This document shows, in pieces, positions 1 to 8,620 of a stretch of DNA of 64,000 nt (the stretch's first letter is position 1; each line of letters begins with the position of its first letter). A model generated the notes under the pieces. It ran no database searches, was not told where the DNA came from, and saw nothing but the letters and a program-made list of their open reading frames with translations. Made by a program: the position numbers and the translations under genes. Source of the stretch: Paenibacillus alba (lineage in GTDB: Bacteria; Bacillota; Bacilli; Paenibacillales; NBRC-103111). The stretch spans positions 1 through 64,000 of the forward strand of contig NZ_JABMKZ010000028.1 of assembly GCF_013204855.1 (NCBI RefSeq). The letters run 5' to 3'.

Positions 1-54
1 TTTTACAATCTCTTTTTTGAACGATTGCTCGTTCGTGCTTACTCACTCGTTGTT

Positions 55-142
55 CAGTTTTCAAAGATCAATTTCTTTCGTTCACTGCCGTGTTACCGAA
101 GCAGCGAGAAGTAATATACCACAGCTCGTTCATCAATTGCAA
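55..142 (-). promoter_or_regulatory. Probable rRNA operon promoter and boxA leader (leftward)
   Basis: Read on the minus strand, a -35 TTGCAA (137-142) and a -10 TATATT (113-118), 18 bp apart, follow an A-rich tract. About 40 bases further comes TGATCTTTGAAAACTG (55-70), which resembles the boxA element found before 16S rRNA in Bacillales. No protein-coding frame looks real here. I infer that an rRNA operon starts to the left of the window and runs leftward. A 16S-23S spacer is the alternative, because similar boxA sequences occur there, but the promoter favours a 5' leader. Confidence 0.6.
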
Positions 143-339
143 GCACTTTTTTTCTCGTCAATTTCTGTCGGTGTCTGTCGGTGTTTGCTGCTTCAAAAGC
201 AACGAGGACTAATGTAACATGCTCAGCAACCAATTACAACCCCTCTTGGAAATGTTCCACTATTGCCATTGTTTCGAATGTTCCTACAGTGATGAACAAT
301 AGGATAGGCCACAAATCGTATCATCTATATAGTAACTAC

Positions 340-383
340 TGTGATTAATATCACAGATACATCAAGAAGTACCGAGGTATAAT
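340..383 (+). promoter_or_regulatory. FNR/CRP-type site with -10 box
   Basis: TGTGA-TTAATA-TCACA at 340-355 matches exactly the TGTGA-N6-TCACA consensus shared by Bacillus Fnr and enterobacterial CRP. A perfect TATAAT lies at 378-383. With a start site near 389 the palindrome centre (347.5) falls at about -41.5, the classic class II activator position, which would replace the -35 element. It would drive the STAS gene and the GGDEF-EAL gene behind it. Which CRP/FNR-family protein binds is inferred, not seen. Confidence 0.65.
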
Positions 384-468
384 CAGCTATATGTGTTCAA
401 ATGGAAATCCCCTGCGAAAAAGACCTCAATGCTAACAATTTCGTTTGAAATAAAAGGGAGGTTTGCTT

Positions 469-756
469 ATGTGCTATGAAATAAAGGATAGCGACCAACG
501 AATTGACGTCATTTTAACTGGAATTATCGGCGTAAAAGAAGCAACCTCCATCAGGCAAAAATTGTTTCCGCTCATCCAACAAGAATTCCGCAGCCTCACT
601 TTCCATCTAGGGACAGTGACAGAAATGGATAGCTCAGGACTTGGTCTATTACTGGCCGTGCAGAAGATCGCTGCGGATTATAAGGCTAACGTTTCGTTTC
701 AAGACGCCCACGAACAGCTCAAAGAACGTTTATACATGGCGGGCATACGGTTATAA
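469..756 (+). CDS. STAS-domain protein (anti-anti-sigma-like)
   Basis: A 95-residue single STAS domain. The segment TEMDSSGLGLLLAVQ is the usual phosphorylatable motif, with the DSSG serine as the predicted regulatory site; such proteins normally bind an anti-sigma or switch kinase. An upstream in-frame TTG exists at 463, but ATG at 469 sits seven bases after AAGGGAGG and is preferred. The gene is 42 bp before the PAS-GGDEF-EAL gene on the same strand, so the two probably share a transcript and may form one signalling module. No cognate kinase or phosphatase is in the window. Confidence 0.8.
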   Translation: MCYEIKDSDQRIDVILTGIIGVKEATSIRQKLFPLIQQEFRSLTFHLGTVTEMDSSGLGLLLAVQKIAADYKANVSFQDAHEQLKERLYMAGIRL

Positions 757-798
757 CGCAAGGGATACAACGGCACTGCAGCAGAGAGGGGTTCTTAC

Positions 799-2934
799 AT
801 GAATCGACATACGCCACATAATGAAGCCCTTTGGGATAAACAAACACCGGAAACCTTCGTATTGTCATACGACAGAATTTTTCACGATTCACAGGAAGCC
901 ATTATGATTACGGATTGCCACTCGAGAATCGTCAGTGTAAACCCTGCTTTTAAATCCATTACAGGCTATGATGAGTCGGAAGTCATCGGGCGAACCCCCA
1001 GCATGCTTAAATCGCATTACCAGGATCCCGAATTCTACGTCAACATGTGGGCATCCATTCATAAGGATGGAACGTGGCGTGGAGAGATCTGGAACCGCAG
1101 GAAAAATGGGGAAATCTATCCGGAGTGGCTCTCCATTAGTTCGGTCAAGGACGATAACGGAGTTCTGATCAATTACGTGGGCATGTTCTCTGACATTACC
1201 TTGCGGAAGAACACGATTTCTAAGCTTCAGCTGCACGCGCAGGTGTTCAGCAATGCCAGCGATGGGATTATGATTACGGACAAACAGCTCAAAATCCTAT
1301 CTGTCAATCAAGCCTTCACGACGATGACGGGATACACGGAACGGGAAGCTGCCGGGCATACGCCGCGTTTGCTTCACTCCGGCCTGCAGAATCAATATTT
1401 CTACATTAAGATGTGGGAACGAATTCACACAACCGGCTTCTGGGAGGGGGAGATTTGGAATAAAAGGAAAAACGGGGAACTGTACCCCGAATGGCTGTCT
1501 ATAACGACCATGCGAGATGATAAGGGAAGTATTACGAATTACATTGGCATGTTCACCGATATTACAGAGCGTAAACTGACCGAGGAGCATCTGAAATATT
1601 TGGCCCATTACGATAAATTGACGGATCTGCCTAATCGAACCTTGCTTAGCGAATTGGTGAATGAAGCCATCACGAGAACTTTGGAAAGAAAGCGCAAGCT
1701 GGCCGTTTTTTTCATTGATCTCGATCGGTTCAAAATGGTCAACGACTCCTTGGGACATAATGTCGGTGACAAGCTGCTCCAGCAGGTCGCCAAGCGTCTA
1801 AGCTCCGTTGTGAGAAAGGACGATATCGTGTCACGTCTAGGCGGCGACGAGTTTATTATCGTTCTCCAAGATTTGCAGGAGCCGGAAGAAGCGATTCTTA
1901 TTGCCAATCAGCTTATTTCCAGTATCAAAAAGCCTTTCTCCGTAGAGGACAATGAGCTCTATATTAACGCAAGCATTGGAATCTGCCTGTATCCGAAGCA
2001 CGGCGAGGATTTCGAAACGCTGCTCAAGCACGCAGACTTAGCCATGTACCAAGCCAAAATCCAAAATGGCGGCTACCAGTTTTTCAACGAAAGCATCAGC
2101 AGTACCTTCCTGCGAAAGCTTGATCTGGAAAACGAGCTCAGGTGGGCGATTGCCAAGAATCAGTTTACTCTCCATTATCAGCCGCAGGTCAGTTCAGAAA
2201 CTGGCCACATGAAAGGAATGGAAGCCCTGATCCGCTGGAATCATCCTACGCTCGGACCTGTCTCCCCCGGAGAATTCATTCCGATTGCAGAGGAAACAGG
2301 GATCATCATGGATATCGGCAAATGGGTATTGAAAGAGGTTTGCTTACAGCTCAATCGTTGGCTCTCTGCTTCGTTTATCGTTCCTTCGATTGCCGTTAAT
2401 TTATCAGCTAGACAGTTTCTAGCGCCGGACTTAGCTTCCTCCATTCACGATATTGTTTACCAAACTTGCTGCAACCCGCAGCATATCGTAATTGAAATAA
2501 CGGAGAGCAGCAGCATGCACGACATTGAGTCGGTGCTGCCCATCCTGCACGAGCTCAAATCATTTGGCTTCCAAATCGCGATAGACGATTTCGGCAAGGG
2601 CTACTCGGCCCTCGGTTATATCAAACAGTTCCCCATCGACATTCTGAAGATCGATAAGAGCTTTGTCCAAGAACTGACAAGCGATTCCAAAAGCGCAGTT
2701 CTTACGAAAGCCATTATCGACATGTCGCATGGCATGGACCTTCGGGTCATTGCGGAAGGCGTTGAGACCTTGGAGCAATTGGACTTTCTGCGAACGATGA
2801 ACTGCGACATGATTCAAGGCTACTTTATTGATCCCGCTCTGCCGGCTGAGCAGCTGGCAATGCGTTATTTGAACGAAGTCGAGCCAATCAGCTGCCAACA
2901 ATCAAATCTCGCAGCGCCTTCGGATCATCCGTAA
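799..2934 (+). CDS. PAS-PAS-GGDEF-EAL cyclic-di-GMP protein
   Basis: A 711-residue cytoplasmic signalling protein without membrane segments. Two PAS domains (about 22-135 and 145-257) are followed by GGDEF (about 270-430) and EAL (about 440-690). The GGDEF signature is intact (RLGGDEF near 347), as are EAL (GMEALIRW near 474) and DDFGKGYSA near 595, so both diguanylate cyclase and phosphodiesterase activity are possible. The PAS domains contain near-duplicate segments ending in NYVGMFSDIT and NYIGMFTDIT. The ATG follows AGAGAGGGG. The 3' end overlaps the convergent GDPD gene by 47 bp. Confidence 0.92.
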   Translation: MNRHTPHNEALWDKQTPETFVLSYDRIFHDSQEAIMITDCHSRIVSVNPAFKSITGYDESEVIGRTPSMLKSHYQDPEFYVNMWASIHKDGTWRGEIWNRRKNGEIYPEWLSISSVKDDNGVLINYVGMFSDITLRKNTISKLQLHAQVFSNASDGIMITDKQLKILSVNQAFTTMTGYTEREAAGHTPRLLHSGLQNQYFYIKMWERIHTTGFWEGEIWNKRKNGELYPEWLSITTMRDDKGSITNYIGMFTDITERKLTEEHLKYLAHYDKLTDLPNRTLLSELVNEAITRTLERKRKLAVFFIDLDRFKMVNDSLGHNVGDKLLQQVAKRLSSVVRKDDIVSRLGGDEFIIVLQDLQEPEEAILIANQLISSIKKPFSVEDNELYINASIGICLYPKHGEDFETLLKHADLAMYQAKIQNGGYQFFNESISSTFLRKLDLENELRWAIAKNQFTLHYQPQVSSETGHMKGMEALIRWNHPTLGPVSPGEFIPIAEETGIIMDIGKWVLKEVCLQLNRWLSASFIVPSIAVNLSARQFLAPDLASSIHDIVYQTCCNPQHIVIEITESSSMHDIESVLPILHELKSFGFQIAIDDFGKGYSALGYIKQFPIDILKIDKSFVQELTSDSKSAVLTKAIIDMSHGMDLRVIAEGVETLEQLDFLRTMNCDMIQGYFIDPALPAEQLAMRYLNEVEPISCQQSNLAAPSDHP

Positions 2935-3628
2935 TAATGCCGGATACGCCATAGGCTAGCATCTGTTTCATGACGGGTGCTTCATTTACTGTCCAAACGA
3001 TCACCTGTCTGCCACTCTGGCGAATAGCAGCTACATCTTCGGCATCCACCATGCAAGCATGAAGAGAGACGGAGAACACTTCTAGACCGAAGTCCTCAAT
3101 GAACCTAAGCGGGTTCACCGGTTTGGCATCATACACAAGGCTGATCCTGCATTCGGGTGCTTTCTGTTTGATGTGATGCAGCAGTTTATGATCATAAGAT
3201 GAGAATAAGACATCTGCCAACCGTCCATTTTCGCGCAGCAGCTTAATTAAAGGTTCTACGATACGGCCACTGTAGCTTTGCTTCAGTTCAATGTTTAGAC
3301 CGATTCGTGCAGGTATCCGCTCAAGCACTTCTTGCAGCAGCGGAATCTTTTCCCCAGTATAGACTGGGTTGAACCAGCTGCCTGCATCTGCTTGCTTAAT
3401 CTCCTCCAAAGTCAATTCCCCGATAATGCCGCTTTGATTCGTTGTCCGCCCCAGTGTCTCATCATGGCAGACGATCACCTGTCCATCGCTTGTCAGATGA
3501 ATATCGAGTTCGATCACGTCACACTGCTGATCTACCGCAAGTTGAAAGGCAGACATCGTATTTTCCGGCGCCTCCAAAGAAGATCCTCGATGTGCAAATA
3601 CCCAAGGTGCCCCGCTATTCCAGTTCAT
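2888..3628 (-). CDS. ugpQ: Cytoplasmic glycerophosphodiester phosphodiesterase
   Basis: A 246-residue GDPD TIM-barrel enzyme that hydrolyses glycerophosphodiesters to glycerol-3-phosphate and an alcohol. Visible signatures are FAHRGSSLEAPENT near the N-terminus (catalytic His, metal site), ELDIHLTSDGQ, VCHDETLGRTT (second catalytic His), NIELK, and the terminal GVSGIITDDP. There is no signal peptide, so it acts on imported substrate. ATG at 3628 is chosen because AAGGA sits eight bases upstream; in-frame ATGs at 3634 and 3637 are too close to it. It is the last gene of the HAD-SBP-permease operon and overlaps the EAL gene tail to tail. Confidence 0.9.
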   Translation of the reverse strand: MNWNSGAPWVFAHRGSSLEAPENTMSAFQLAVDQQCDVIELDIHLTSDGQVIVCHDETLGRTTNQSGIIGELTLEEIKQADAGSWFNPVYTGEKIPLLQEVLERIPARIGLNIELKQSYSGRIVEPLIKLLRENGRLADVLFSSYDHKLLHHIKQKAPECRISLVYDAKPVNPLRFIEDFGLEVFSVSLHACMVDAEDVAAIRQSGRQVIVWTVNEAPVMKQMLAYGVSGIITDDPKALRDLIVGS

Positions 3629-3672
3629 GCTCATCATCCTTTTCAATAAAGTTGTCTTATTGCCCCTTACGC

Positions 3673-4488
3673 CTACTTAAGACCGGAATGCATGAAGCTC
3701 TCTACAAATTGACGTTGAAAGACGAAAAATGCTAATAGCAGCGGTAAAACAACCAGCAATGTTGCAGCAGTTACGGTCCCCCATTGCGCTCCGGTCTCCG
3801 AGGTTTGGGCGAAAATAGCTAGTCCCACGGTGAGCGAGCGATTCTCTACCGAGTTGGTCACGATGAGCGGCCACATGAAATTACTCCAATGCGTACTGAC
3901 CGAAATCAATCCAAAAGCAATGTAGGTTGGCTTGGCGGATGGGAAATATACATGCCATAAGGTGCGCCACCACGGGCATCCATCCACTTTGGAAGCATCG
4001 TCCAAATCTAATGGAATTTGCTTGAACGTTTGCCGCAGCAAGAAAACACCGAAGGCCGATGCCCAAAAAGGCAGCATAACCGCTAATTTGGTATCGACTA
4101 ATCCCAGTTGCTTGATAACGGTATAGTTTGGAAAAATAAGAACTTCAGCCGGGATCATAATTTGCACGAGGAATAAGATAAATACAACACCTTGTCCAAT
4201 AAAACGCAACCGCGCAAAGGCATAGGCAGCCAATGTTGCTGTAACTATCTGTACAGCGAGAACACCCCCGACAATGATCAGCGTATTGCTGTAGTATCTT
4301 AGAAAGGGAACGGTTGACCAGGCCGACACATAGTTGCTGAACGTCGGATTCACGATTGCGAACGGGTTCGCTCTGGTTATGACTTCGCTCGATGGTGTAA
4401 ATGAAGTGAACACGGTCCACACCAGCGGGATAAGGAATACAATGCCTAATACAACAACAATGGATCGATGCAATGTTCGAGCCAACAT
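3673..4488 (-). CDS. ugpE: ABC permease, MalG/UgpE type
   Basis: A 271-residue inner-membrane permease of the binding-protein-dependent sugar/glycerophosphodiester class, with about six hydrophobic segments. The EAA loop is visible as DDASKVDGCPWWRTLWHVYFP (about 180-200), the contact for the ATPase. ATG at 4488 follows GGGGGTAATCTGACTT. It lies 15 bp after the partner permease and 44 bp before the GDPD start. No ATPase gene lies in the operon, as is common in Firmicutes where a shared MsmX-type ATPase energises many importers. Confidence 0.88.
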   Translation of the reverse strand: MLARTLHRSIVVVLGIVFLIPLVWTVFTSFTPSSEVITRANPFAIVNPTFSNYVSAWSTVPFLRYYSNTLIIVGGVLAVQIVTATLAAYAFARLRFIGQGVVFILFLVQIMIPAEVLIFPNYTVIKQLGLVDTKLAVMLPFWASAFGVFLLRQTFKQIPLDLDDASKVDGCPWWRTLWHVYFPSAKPTYIAFGLISVSTHWSNFMWPLIVTNSVENRSLTVGLAIFAQTSETGAQWGTVTAATLLVVLPLLLAFFVFQRQFVESFMHSGLK

Positions 4489-4503
4489 AAGTCAGATTAC
4501 CCC

Positions 4504-5400
4504 CTAGTAATGAACACGCTTGTCCAAATAAGCATAGTTGAATATAGAAACCGCAAGTAAAATAACAAGCAGCACAACGGTCAGTACGGATGCCCTGCCC
4601 ATATCCCAGAAGCTAAAGGCTGTCTCATATATGTGGTAAAGCAGCAGATTACTGGCATTATCCGGTCCGCCTTTCGTCATAATATACAGGTGATCGACCA
4701 GCTTGAAGGAATTCGTAATCGCTATGATCAGGACGAATAACGTAGTTGGCATCAATAACGGAAACGTAATTTTGCGAAAAACGTGCCACGGCCGTGCACC
4801 TTCCACTTCGGCAGCCTCGTACACTTCCCTAGGCAAATTCTGCAAGCCCGCCAAATAAAAAATCATGAAAAACCCGGCTTCCTTCCAAATGACCATGATA
4901 ATCATCGAAAAAGTAACCCAATGCGGATCCCCTAGCCAGTTATGGGTCGGTACGCCTATAAAACCCAGAAATTTGTCCAGCAAGCCATAATCAGGCGTAT
5001 AAATGAACAACCAGATGTTCGCTATCGCAATCATCGGGATTATTGTCGGATAGAAAAAAGCAGCTCGTAGAATGCTCGTTCCTTTCAGCTTGTTATTCAC
5101 CCAAACGGCTAAATAAATGGCCAATAATAGACTTGTCGGCACGGTGCCGATGGACAGAAGAATATTGTTTTTCATTACTTTCATAAACACTTCATCTTGT
5201 AAAACGTGGGCATATTGCTCGAATCCAACAAACTTCTGGACGGATAGTGTAGAGCTGAAGAAACTCAAATACACCGATTTAATCGTCGGATAGAATGTAA
5301 AAAGCGCCAGCAATATTAGGGAAGGAAGAAGCAAAGCATAGGCAAAAGCATTTTCTTTCCAGTTGATTTTCCTTCTTGTTAGCAGCGCTTGCTGTTTCAA
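4504..5400 (-). CDS. ugpA: ABC permease, MalF/UgpA type
   Basis: A 298-residue permease with six predicted membrane segments. The EAA loop reads YEAAEVEGARPWHVFRKITF (about 205-224). The start is a TTG at 5400 preceded by GGGGGGATTTA. It pairs with the downstream UgpE-like permease and the upstream binding protein. Glycerophosphodiester or glycerol-3-phosphate is inferred as substrate from the flanking GDPD, HAD phosphatase and GlpP genes rather than from the permease sequence. Confidence 0.88.
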   Translation of the reverse strand: MKQQALLTRRKINWKENAFAYALLLPSLILLALFTFYPTIKSVYLSFFSSTLSVQKFVGFEQYAHVLQDEVFMKVMKNNILLSIGTVPTSLLLAIYLAVWVNNKLKGTSILRAAFFYPTIIPMIAIANIWLFIYTPDYGLLDKFLGFIGVPTHNWLGDPHWVTFSMIIMVIWKEAGFFMIFYLAGLQNLPREVYEAAEVEGARPWHVFRKITFPLLMPTTLFVLIIAITNSFKLVDHLYIMTKGGPDNASNLLLYHIYETAFSFWDMGRASVLTVVLLVILLAVSIFNYAYLDKRVHY

Positions 5401-5481
5401 ATAAATCCCCCCGTACCTTGTATATCTGTATATTAAACGGCTAATGTTTGGGCTGTATGAAAAGCTTAAATAAATTTTGGA

Positions 5482-5527
5482 TGTGGCTATCCCGGCACAT
5501 TCATCGTGATAGCCACACCCTTCTACT
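5482..5527 (-). other. Intercistronic hairpin after binding-protein gene
   Basis: Perfect 10-base arms TGTGGCTATC (5482-5491) and GATAGCCACA (5518-5527) flank a 26-base loop between the stops of the binding protein (5542) and the permease start (5400). There is no T-run, so it is more likely an mRNA-stabilising hairpin or weak terminator that keeps binding-protein mRNA more abundant than permease mRNA. A comparable hairpin lies in the equivalent gap at 63481-63515. Confidence 0.6.
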
Positions 5528-5541
5528 AAAAATTCAACTGC

Positions 5542-6882
5542 TTATTTGCGAAAAGTTTTTAAAATGTCATCTGCTTGCTGTTGGGATTTATCAAGGGCCT
5601 CTTTGGGCGACATATTGCCGAGTAAAGCGGCTTGAATGTTATCGTTAAACAATTTGGTCACTTGCCCGTTCTGGAACGTGGATAATTCACTGTCTGCATA
5701 TTGAAGCTGATCTCTGGCGACAGCGGCTTGCGGGAAGTCCTTCACGTAATTCTTGAGCAGGTCTGTCTCGTAAGCTGCTTTGGTTGTGCCTACATACCCA
5801 GTATCAATCGACCACTGCGCAACACGCTGCGGCTGCGTCAAAAATTCGATGAACTTCACAGCCGCTTTCTTGCGGTCTTCTGGGATGCCTTTGAACACAT
5901 ACAAGTTGCCCCCGCCTGTCGGAGAGCCATATTTTTTGTTAGCCGGCAGGAACGATACCCCAAAATCAAATTTGGCGTCCGTTTTCACTTTCGTCAGGTT
6001 CCCCGTCGTGTGATACATCATAGCCGTCTTCCCGCTGATGAAATCCGATGGCACCGTTGCCCACTCCAGTGTGCCTTCCGGCATAACTTTATCTTTGCGG
6101 CCCAGATCCGTGTAGTATTGCAGCGCTTCTTGCACCTCAGGCTTGTTGAAATATACATTTTTCCCATCATTAGAGACGATGTTCGTGCCTGTTTGCAGAG
6201 ATAGTGCCTGCAGCATCCAGTATTGGTAACCTGTACTTGGAATTTCAATTCCCCACTGCGATGTTTTGCCAGCGCTGTCCTTCACAGTCAGCTTGCTCGC
6301 CGCTTCACGCATTTCGGTCCAGTTCGCCGGGGCCTTATCCGGGTTAAGCCCTGCTTTCTTGAACAAATCTTTGTTGTAATAAAGGACGATCGTGCTGCGC
6401 TGGAAAGGAACACTCCATACTGTTTCGCCAGACTTCGTATTCCCCATGAAAGCATCATAAAAACCGTTGAAGTACTCTTTGTTGAAACGCGGTGTTAAAT
6501 CCTCAATGGCATTCATTGAAAGCAAGCTGTACAAATCCGTTGAAAGCAAGACCGCTAAGTCGGGAGAAGTCCCGCCCTGCACGGAGGTGACGACTTTGGT
6601 CATCGTATCTTGATAACTTCCTCCATAGACTGGCTTCACTGTAATCGTGGGATTTTCTTTGTGGAAATCAGCAGCCAGTTGATCAATTAACTTCGTAATG
6701 GGGCCACCAACAGCCACCGGAAAATAGAACTGCAGCTCTACGGGCTTCGCGTCCTGTTTAACACTCGTCTCTGGTGTAGCAGCAGCCTCGCTGGCAGGCG
6801 CAGCTTTCGGCGTGCTTTCACCTTGTCCGCAAGCCGTTGTGACGAGCGCTGCCGCCGCTAATACAAGAAATACTTTTTTCAT
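5542..6882 (-). CDS. ugpB: Extracellular solute-binding lipoprotein, UgpB-like
   Basis: A 446-residue family 1 solute-binding protein. It starts MKKVFLVLAAAALVTTACGQG, a lipoprotein signal with cleavage before the cysteine at about position 18. A Ser/Ala/Pro-rich linker follows, then the two-lobe fold (for example LVLYYNKDLFKKAGLNP-like core, here TIVLYYNKDLFKKAG). ATG at 6882 is eight bases after GGGAGG; an in-frame ATG at 6888 is only two bases away. It delivers substrate to the two permeases downstream. Ligand identity is inferred from GDPD and GlpP neighbours. Confidence 0.88.
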   Translation of the reverse strand: MKKVFLVLAAAALVTTACGQGESTPKAAPASEAAATPETSVKQDAKPVELQFYFPVAVGGPITKLIDQLAADFHKENPTITVKPVYGGSYQDTMTKVVTSVQGGTSPDLAVLLSTDLYSLLSMNAIEDLTPRFNKEYFNGFYDAFMGNTKSGETVWSVPFQRSTIVLYYNKDLFKKAGLNPDKAPANWTEMREAASKLTVKDSAGKTSQWGIEIPSTGYQYWMLQALSLQTGTNIVSNDGKNVYFNKPEVQEALQYYTDLGRKDKVMPEGTLEWATVPSDFISGKTAMMYHTTGNLTKVKTDAKFDFGVSFLPANKKYGSPTGGGNLYVFKGIPEDRKKAAVKFIEFLTQPQRVAQWSIDTGYVGTTKAAYETDLLKNYVKDFPQAAVARDQLQYADSELSTFQNGQVTKLFNDNIQAALLGNMSPKEALDKSQQQADDILKTFRK

Positions 6883-6907
6883 GTTCATGTCCTCCCGAGA
6901 ATAGGTT

Positions 6908-7768
6908 TTATTTGATTTCGCTGAGTGAAGCCAGTACATAGTCAGGCTTGATCCCTTGGAGCATAATGTCTTTGCGAGAATCTGCTCCAGTCAAAACGAG
7001 TGCTGTATACATGCCATTGGTATTGCCGAAGCATATATCGGTGGATACTCGGTCACCTACCATCAGGCACGCTTCTGGCGCGAAAGCCAGCTTCTCTAAT
7101 GCCTTTTTGGCGTAGTACTCCGAGGGTTTGCCAATGACTTTATAAACCGACTGCGAACTTGCCGTCTCCAGTGCTTTGACCAAAGACCATGTATCTGGAA
7201 TCGCCCCATCCTCCAGCGGGCAAAATGGATCCGGGTTAGCAGCAATCAATTGTGCCCCATTGCGCAGAGCGCTCATCCCGAGTGTTAATTTCTCATACGT
7301 AAACTGCCTGTCCAGTCCGACAAGAACATGCGTCGCGCTGAGCGGGTCATTCGTCGTTTCTACACCATATTGCTCCAGCTCATTCTTCATGGCTTGCTCG
7401 CCAATCATCAGCACCTTAGCTTCCGGCAGATATTCTTGAAAGTACATTCTCGACACACATAAGGCCGTTAAAATATCTTCTTTGGAGCAAGCAATGCCCA
7501 ACTGCGAAAGACGTTCATGAACTCCCTCTCGCGTATGTGTTGTCGTATTCGTCACGAAGAGAATCGATTTCCCGCTTTCGCGAAGCTTGTCAATTGTAGA
7601 CAACACACCTGGCAAAAGTTGATTTCCAGCATAGACGGTACCGTCCAGATCGAACAAATAGCCGTCAAAAGCAAAGATTCCTTTTGGCACTTTCTTTTGC
7701 TCTCGGTTAACTTCTTCTCCACATGAGGGTTCGAAGCCATTCTTAGGATGTGCAACGTGCTCTGACAC
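6908..7768 (-). CDS. HAD-IIA phosphatase (NagD/AraL/PGP-like)
   Basis: A 286-residue HAD hydrolase of the type IIA capped subfamily. Motif I is DLDGTVYAG (about 37-45), motif II FVTNTTT, and motif III/IV shows KPSEYY...MVGDRVSTDI. Members dephosphorylate small phosphomonoesters including glycerol-phosphate and phosphoglycolate. As first gene of a glycerophosphodiester import operon it may release glycerol from glycerol-3-phosphate or relieve sugar-phosphate stress; that is inference. The start is GTG at 7768 after AAAAGGGG. Its stop is 26 bp before the binding-protein start. Confidence 0.85.
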   Translation of the reverse strand: MSEHVAHPKNGFEPSCGEEVNREQKKVPKGIFAFDGYLFDLDGTVYAGNQLLPGVLSTIDKLRESGKSILFVTNTTTHTREGVHERLSQLGIACSKEDILTALCVSRMYFQEYLPEAKVLMIGEQAMKNELEQYGVETTNDPLSATHVLVGLDRQFTYEKLTLGMSALRNGAQLIAANPDPFCPLEDGAIPDTWSLVKALETASSQSVYKVIGKPSEYYAKKALEKLAFAPEACLMVGDRVSTDICFGNTNGMYTALVLTGADSRKDIMLQGIKPDYVLASLSEIK

Positions 7769-7789
7769 AGTTTCTACCCCTTTTCACAG

Positions 7790-7896
7790 AAAAATAAAAA
7801 CCCTTGTTCGAAAATGCAAAAATAAGCATCGTTGAAACATCGCAAAAAGAAATGCTCCAGCCTATTTTCGCACTTTGCAGAACAAGGGTTTTCTCC
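7790..7896 (-). promoter_or_regulatory. Leader terminator, candidate GlpP antiterminator target
   Basis: On the minus strand GGAGAAAACCCTTGTTC (7880-7896) pairs with CGAACAAGGGTTTTT (7796-7810), which runs into a T-rich tract, giving an intrinsic terminator about 28 nt before the HAD start codon. It sits between glpP and the HAD-ugp operon. The first 13 bases, GGAGAAAACCCTT, recur in the same place in the leader of the large GDPD gene. In Bacillus, GlpP binds glp leader RNA and prevents termination in the presence of glycerol-3-phosphate. Confidence 0.65.
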
Positions 7897-7949
7897 AATT
7901 CTCAACCCATCATTACCGGTTAGGTGCTGAATATTTAATTATTAAGTTG

Positions 7950-7955
7950 ATTATA
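7950..7955 (-). promoter_or_regulatory. Candidate -10 box for the HAD-ugp operon
   Basis: A perfect TATAAT on the minus strand, about 50 bp before the start of the leader hairpin and 30 bp after the glpP stop region. No convincing -35 hexamer is present at 17 bp, and the palindrome CACCGGTG lies near that position, so an activator may be needed or the operon may depend partly on readthrough from glpP. Confidence 0.4.
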
Positions 7956-8008
7956 ATCCCGTTTTATCACCGGTGTATTAAATTCATGTAGAGAATTTGT
8001 AAATCTAA

Positions 8009-8545
8009 TTACCACATGGCCGGATCCCCGGTTGAGATGTAATCAGCTCCGCTCGCCAACGCTTCCGTAATCTCATGCTCGTAGCGAATTAATCCACCGA
8101 CGATTAACGGCTGTTTGATGGTTCCCTTCAGCTCGCGAATCACTCTTGGCATTAAACCGGGCATAAGCTCGACCTCATCGGGCTGACTGCTGTTGATCAT
8201 GCGAATGGCTGTCTGAATAGCAGCCGTATCAATCGCAAAAATACGCTGAATTGTTTTCAGTCCAGCTTGTCTCGCTGCCGTAACCGCTGCTGATTTGGTT
8301 GTCAAAATGCCGTCTATCTGAAACTTCTCGGCTAAATAACTGATCGCATAAGAATCTTTCCCTAGACCCGCAACCATCTCCATATGGACGTAAACCTTTT
8401 TGCCCGAATCATGGGCTTGTCTAATAATCGACTCCAAATTCCCAATATGACCGGTCATTAAATTAACTCTCTCCACGTTACTCTGCAGCATCTTCGGAAT
8501 TTGTTCCTCTTTCGTGACTGAAGCGATAATCGGGAACGGGTTCAT
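8009..8545 (-). CDS. glpP: Glycerol-3-phosphate-responsive antiterminator GlpP
   Basis: A 178-residue GlpP-family protein, full length for the family. Characteristic segments include FPIIASVT, ERVNLMTGHIGNL, KKVYVHMEMVAGLGKD, GILTTKSAAV, LKTIQRIFAIDTAAI, ELMPGLMPRVI, PLIVGGLI and the terminal ALASGADYISTGDPAMW. Family members bind glycerol-3-phosphate and leader mRNA, suppressing terminators ahead of glp genes. GGAGGTGCACAG precedes the ATG. It lies between the two transcription units whose leaders share a putative target motif, which supports local control of both. Confidence 0.93.
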   Translation of the reverse strand: MNPFPIIASVTKEEQIPKMLQSNVERVNLMTGHIGNLESIIRQAHDSGKKVYVHMEMVAGLGKDSYAISYLAEKFQIDGILTTKSAAVTAARQAGLKTIQRIFAIDTAAIQTAIRMINSSQPDEVELMPGLMPRVIRELKGTIKQPLIVGGLIRYEHEITEALASGADYISTGDPAMW

Positions 8546-8620
8546 CTGTGCACCTCCAAAAGAAACATACCTTCATCCAAAAGCGTAACATGCGTATGTT
8601 TGCTGAGTATAAACCCTGGA

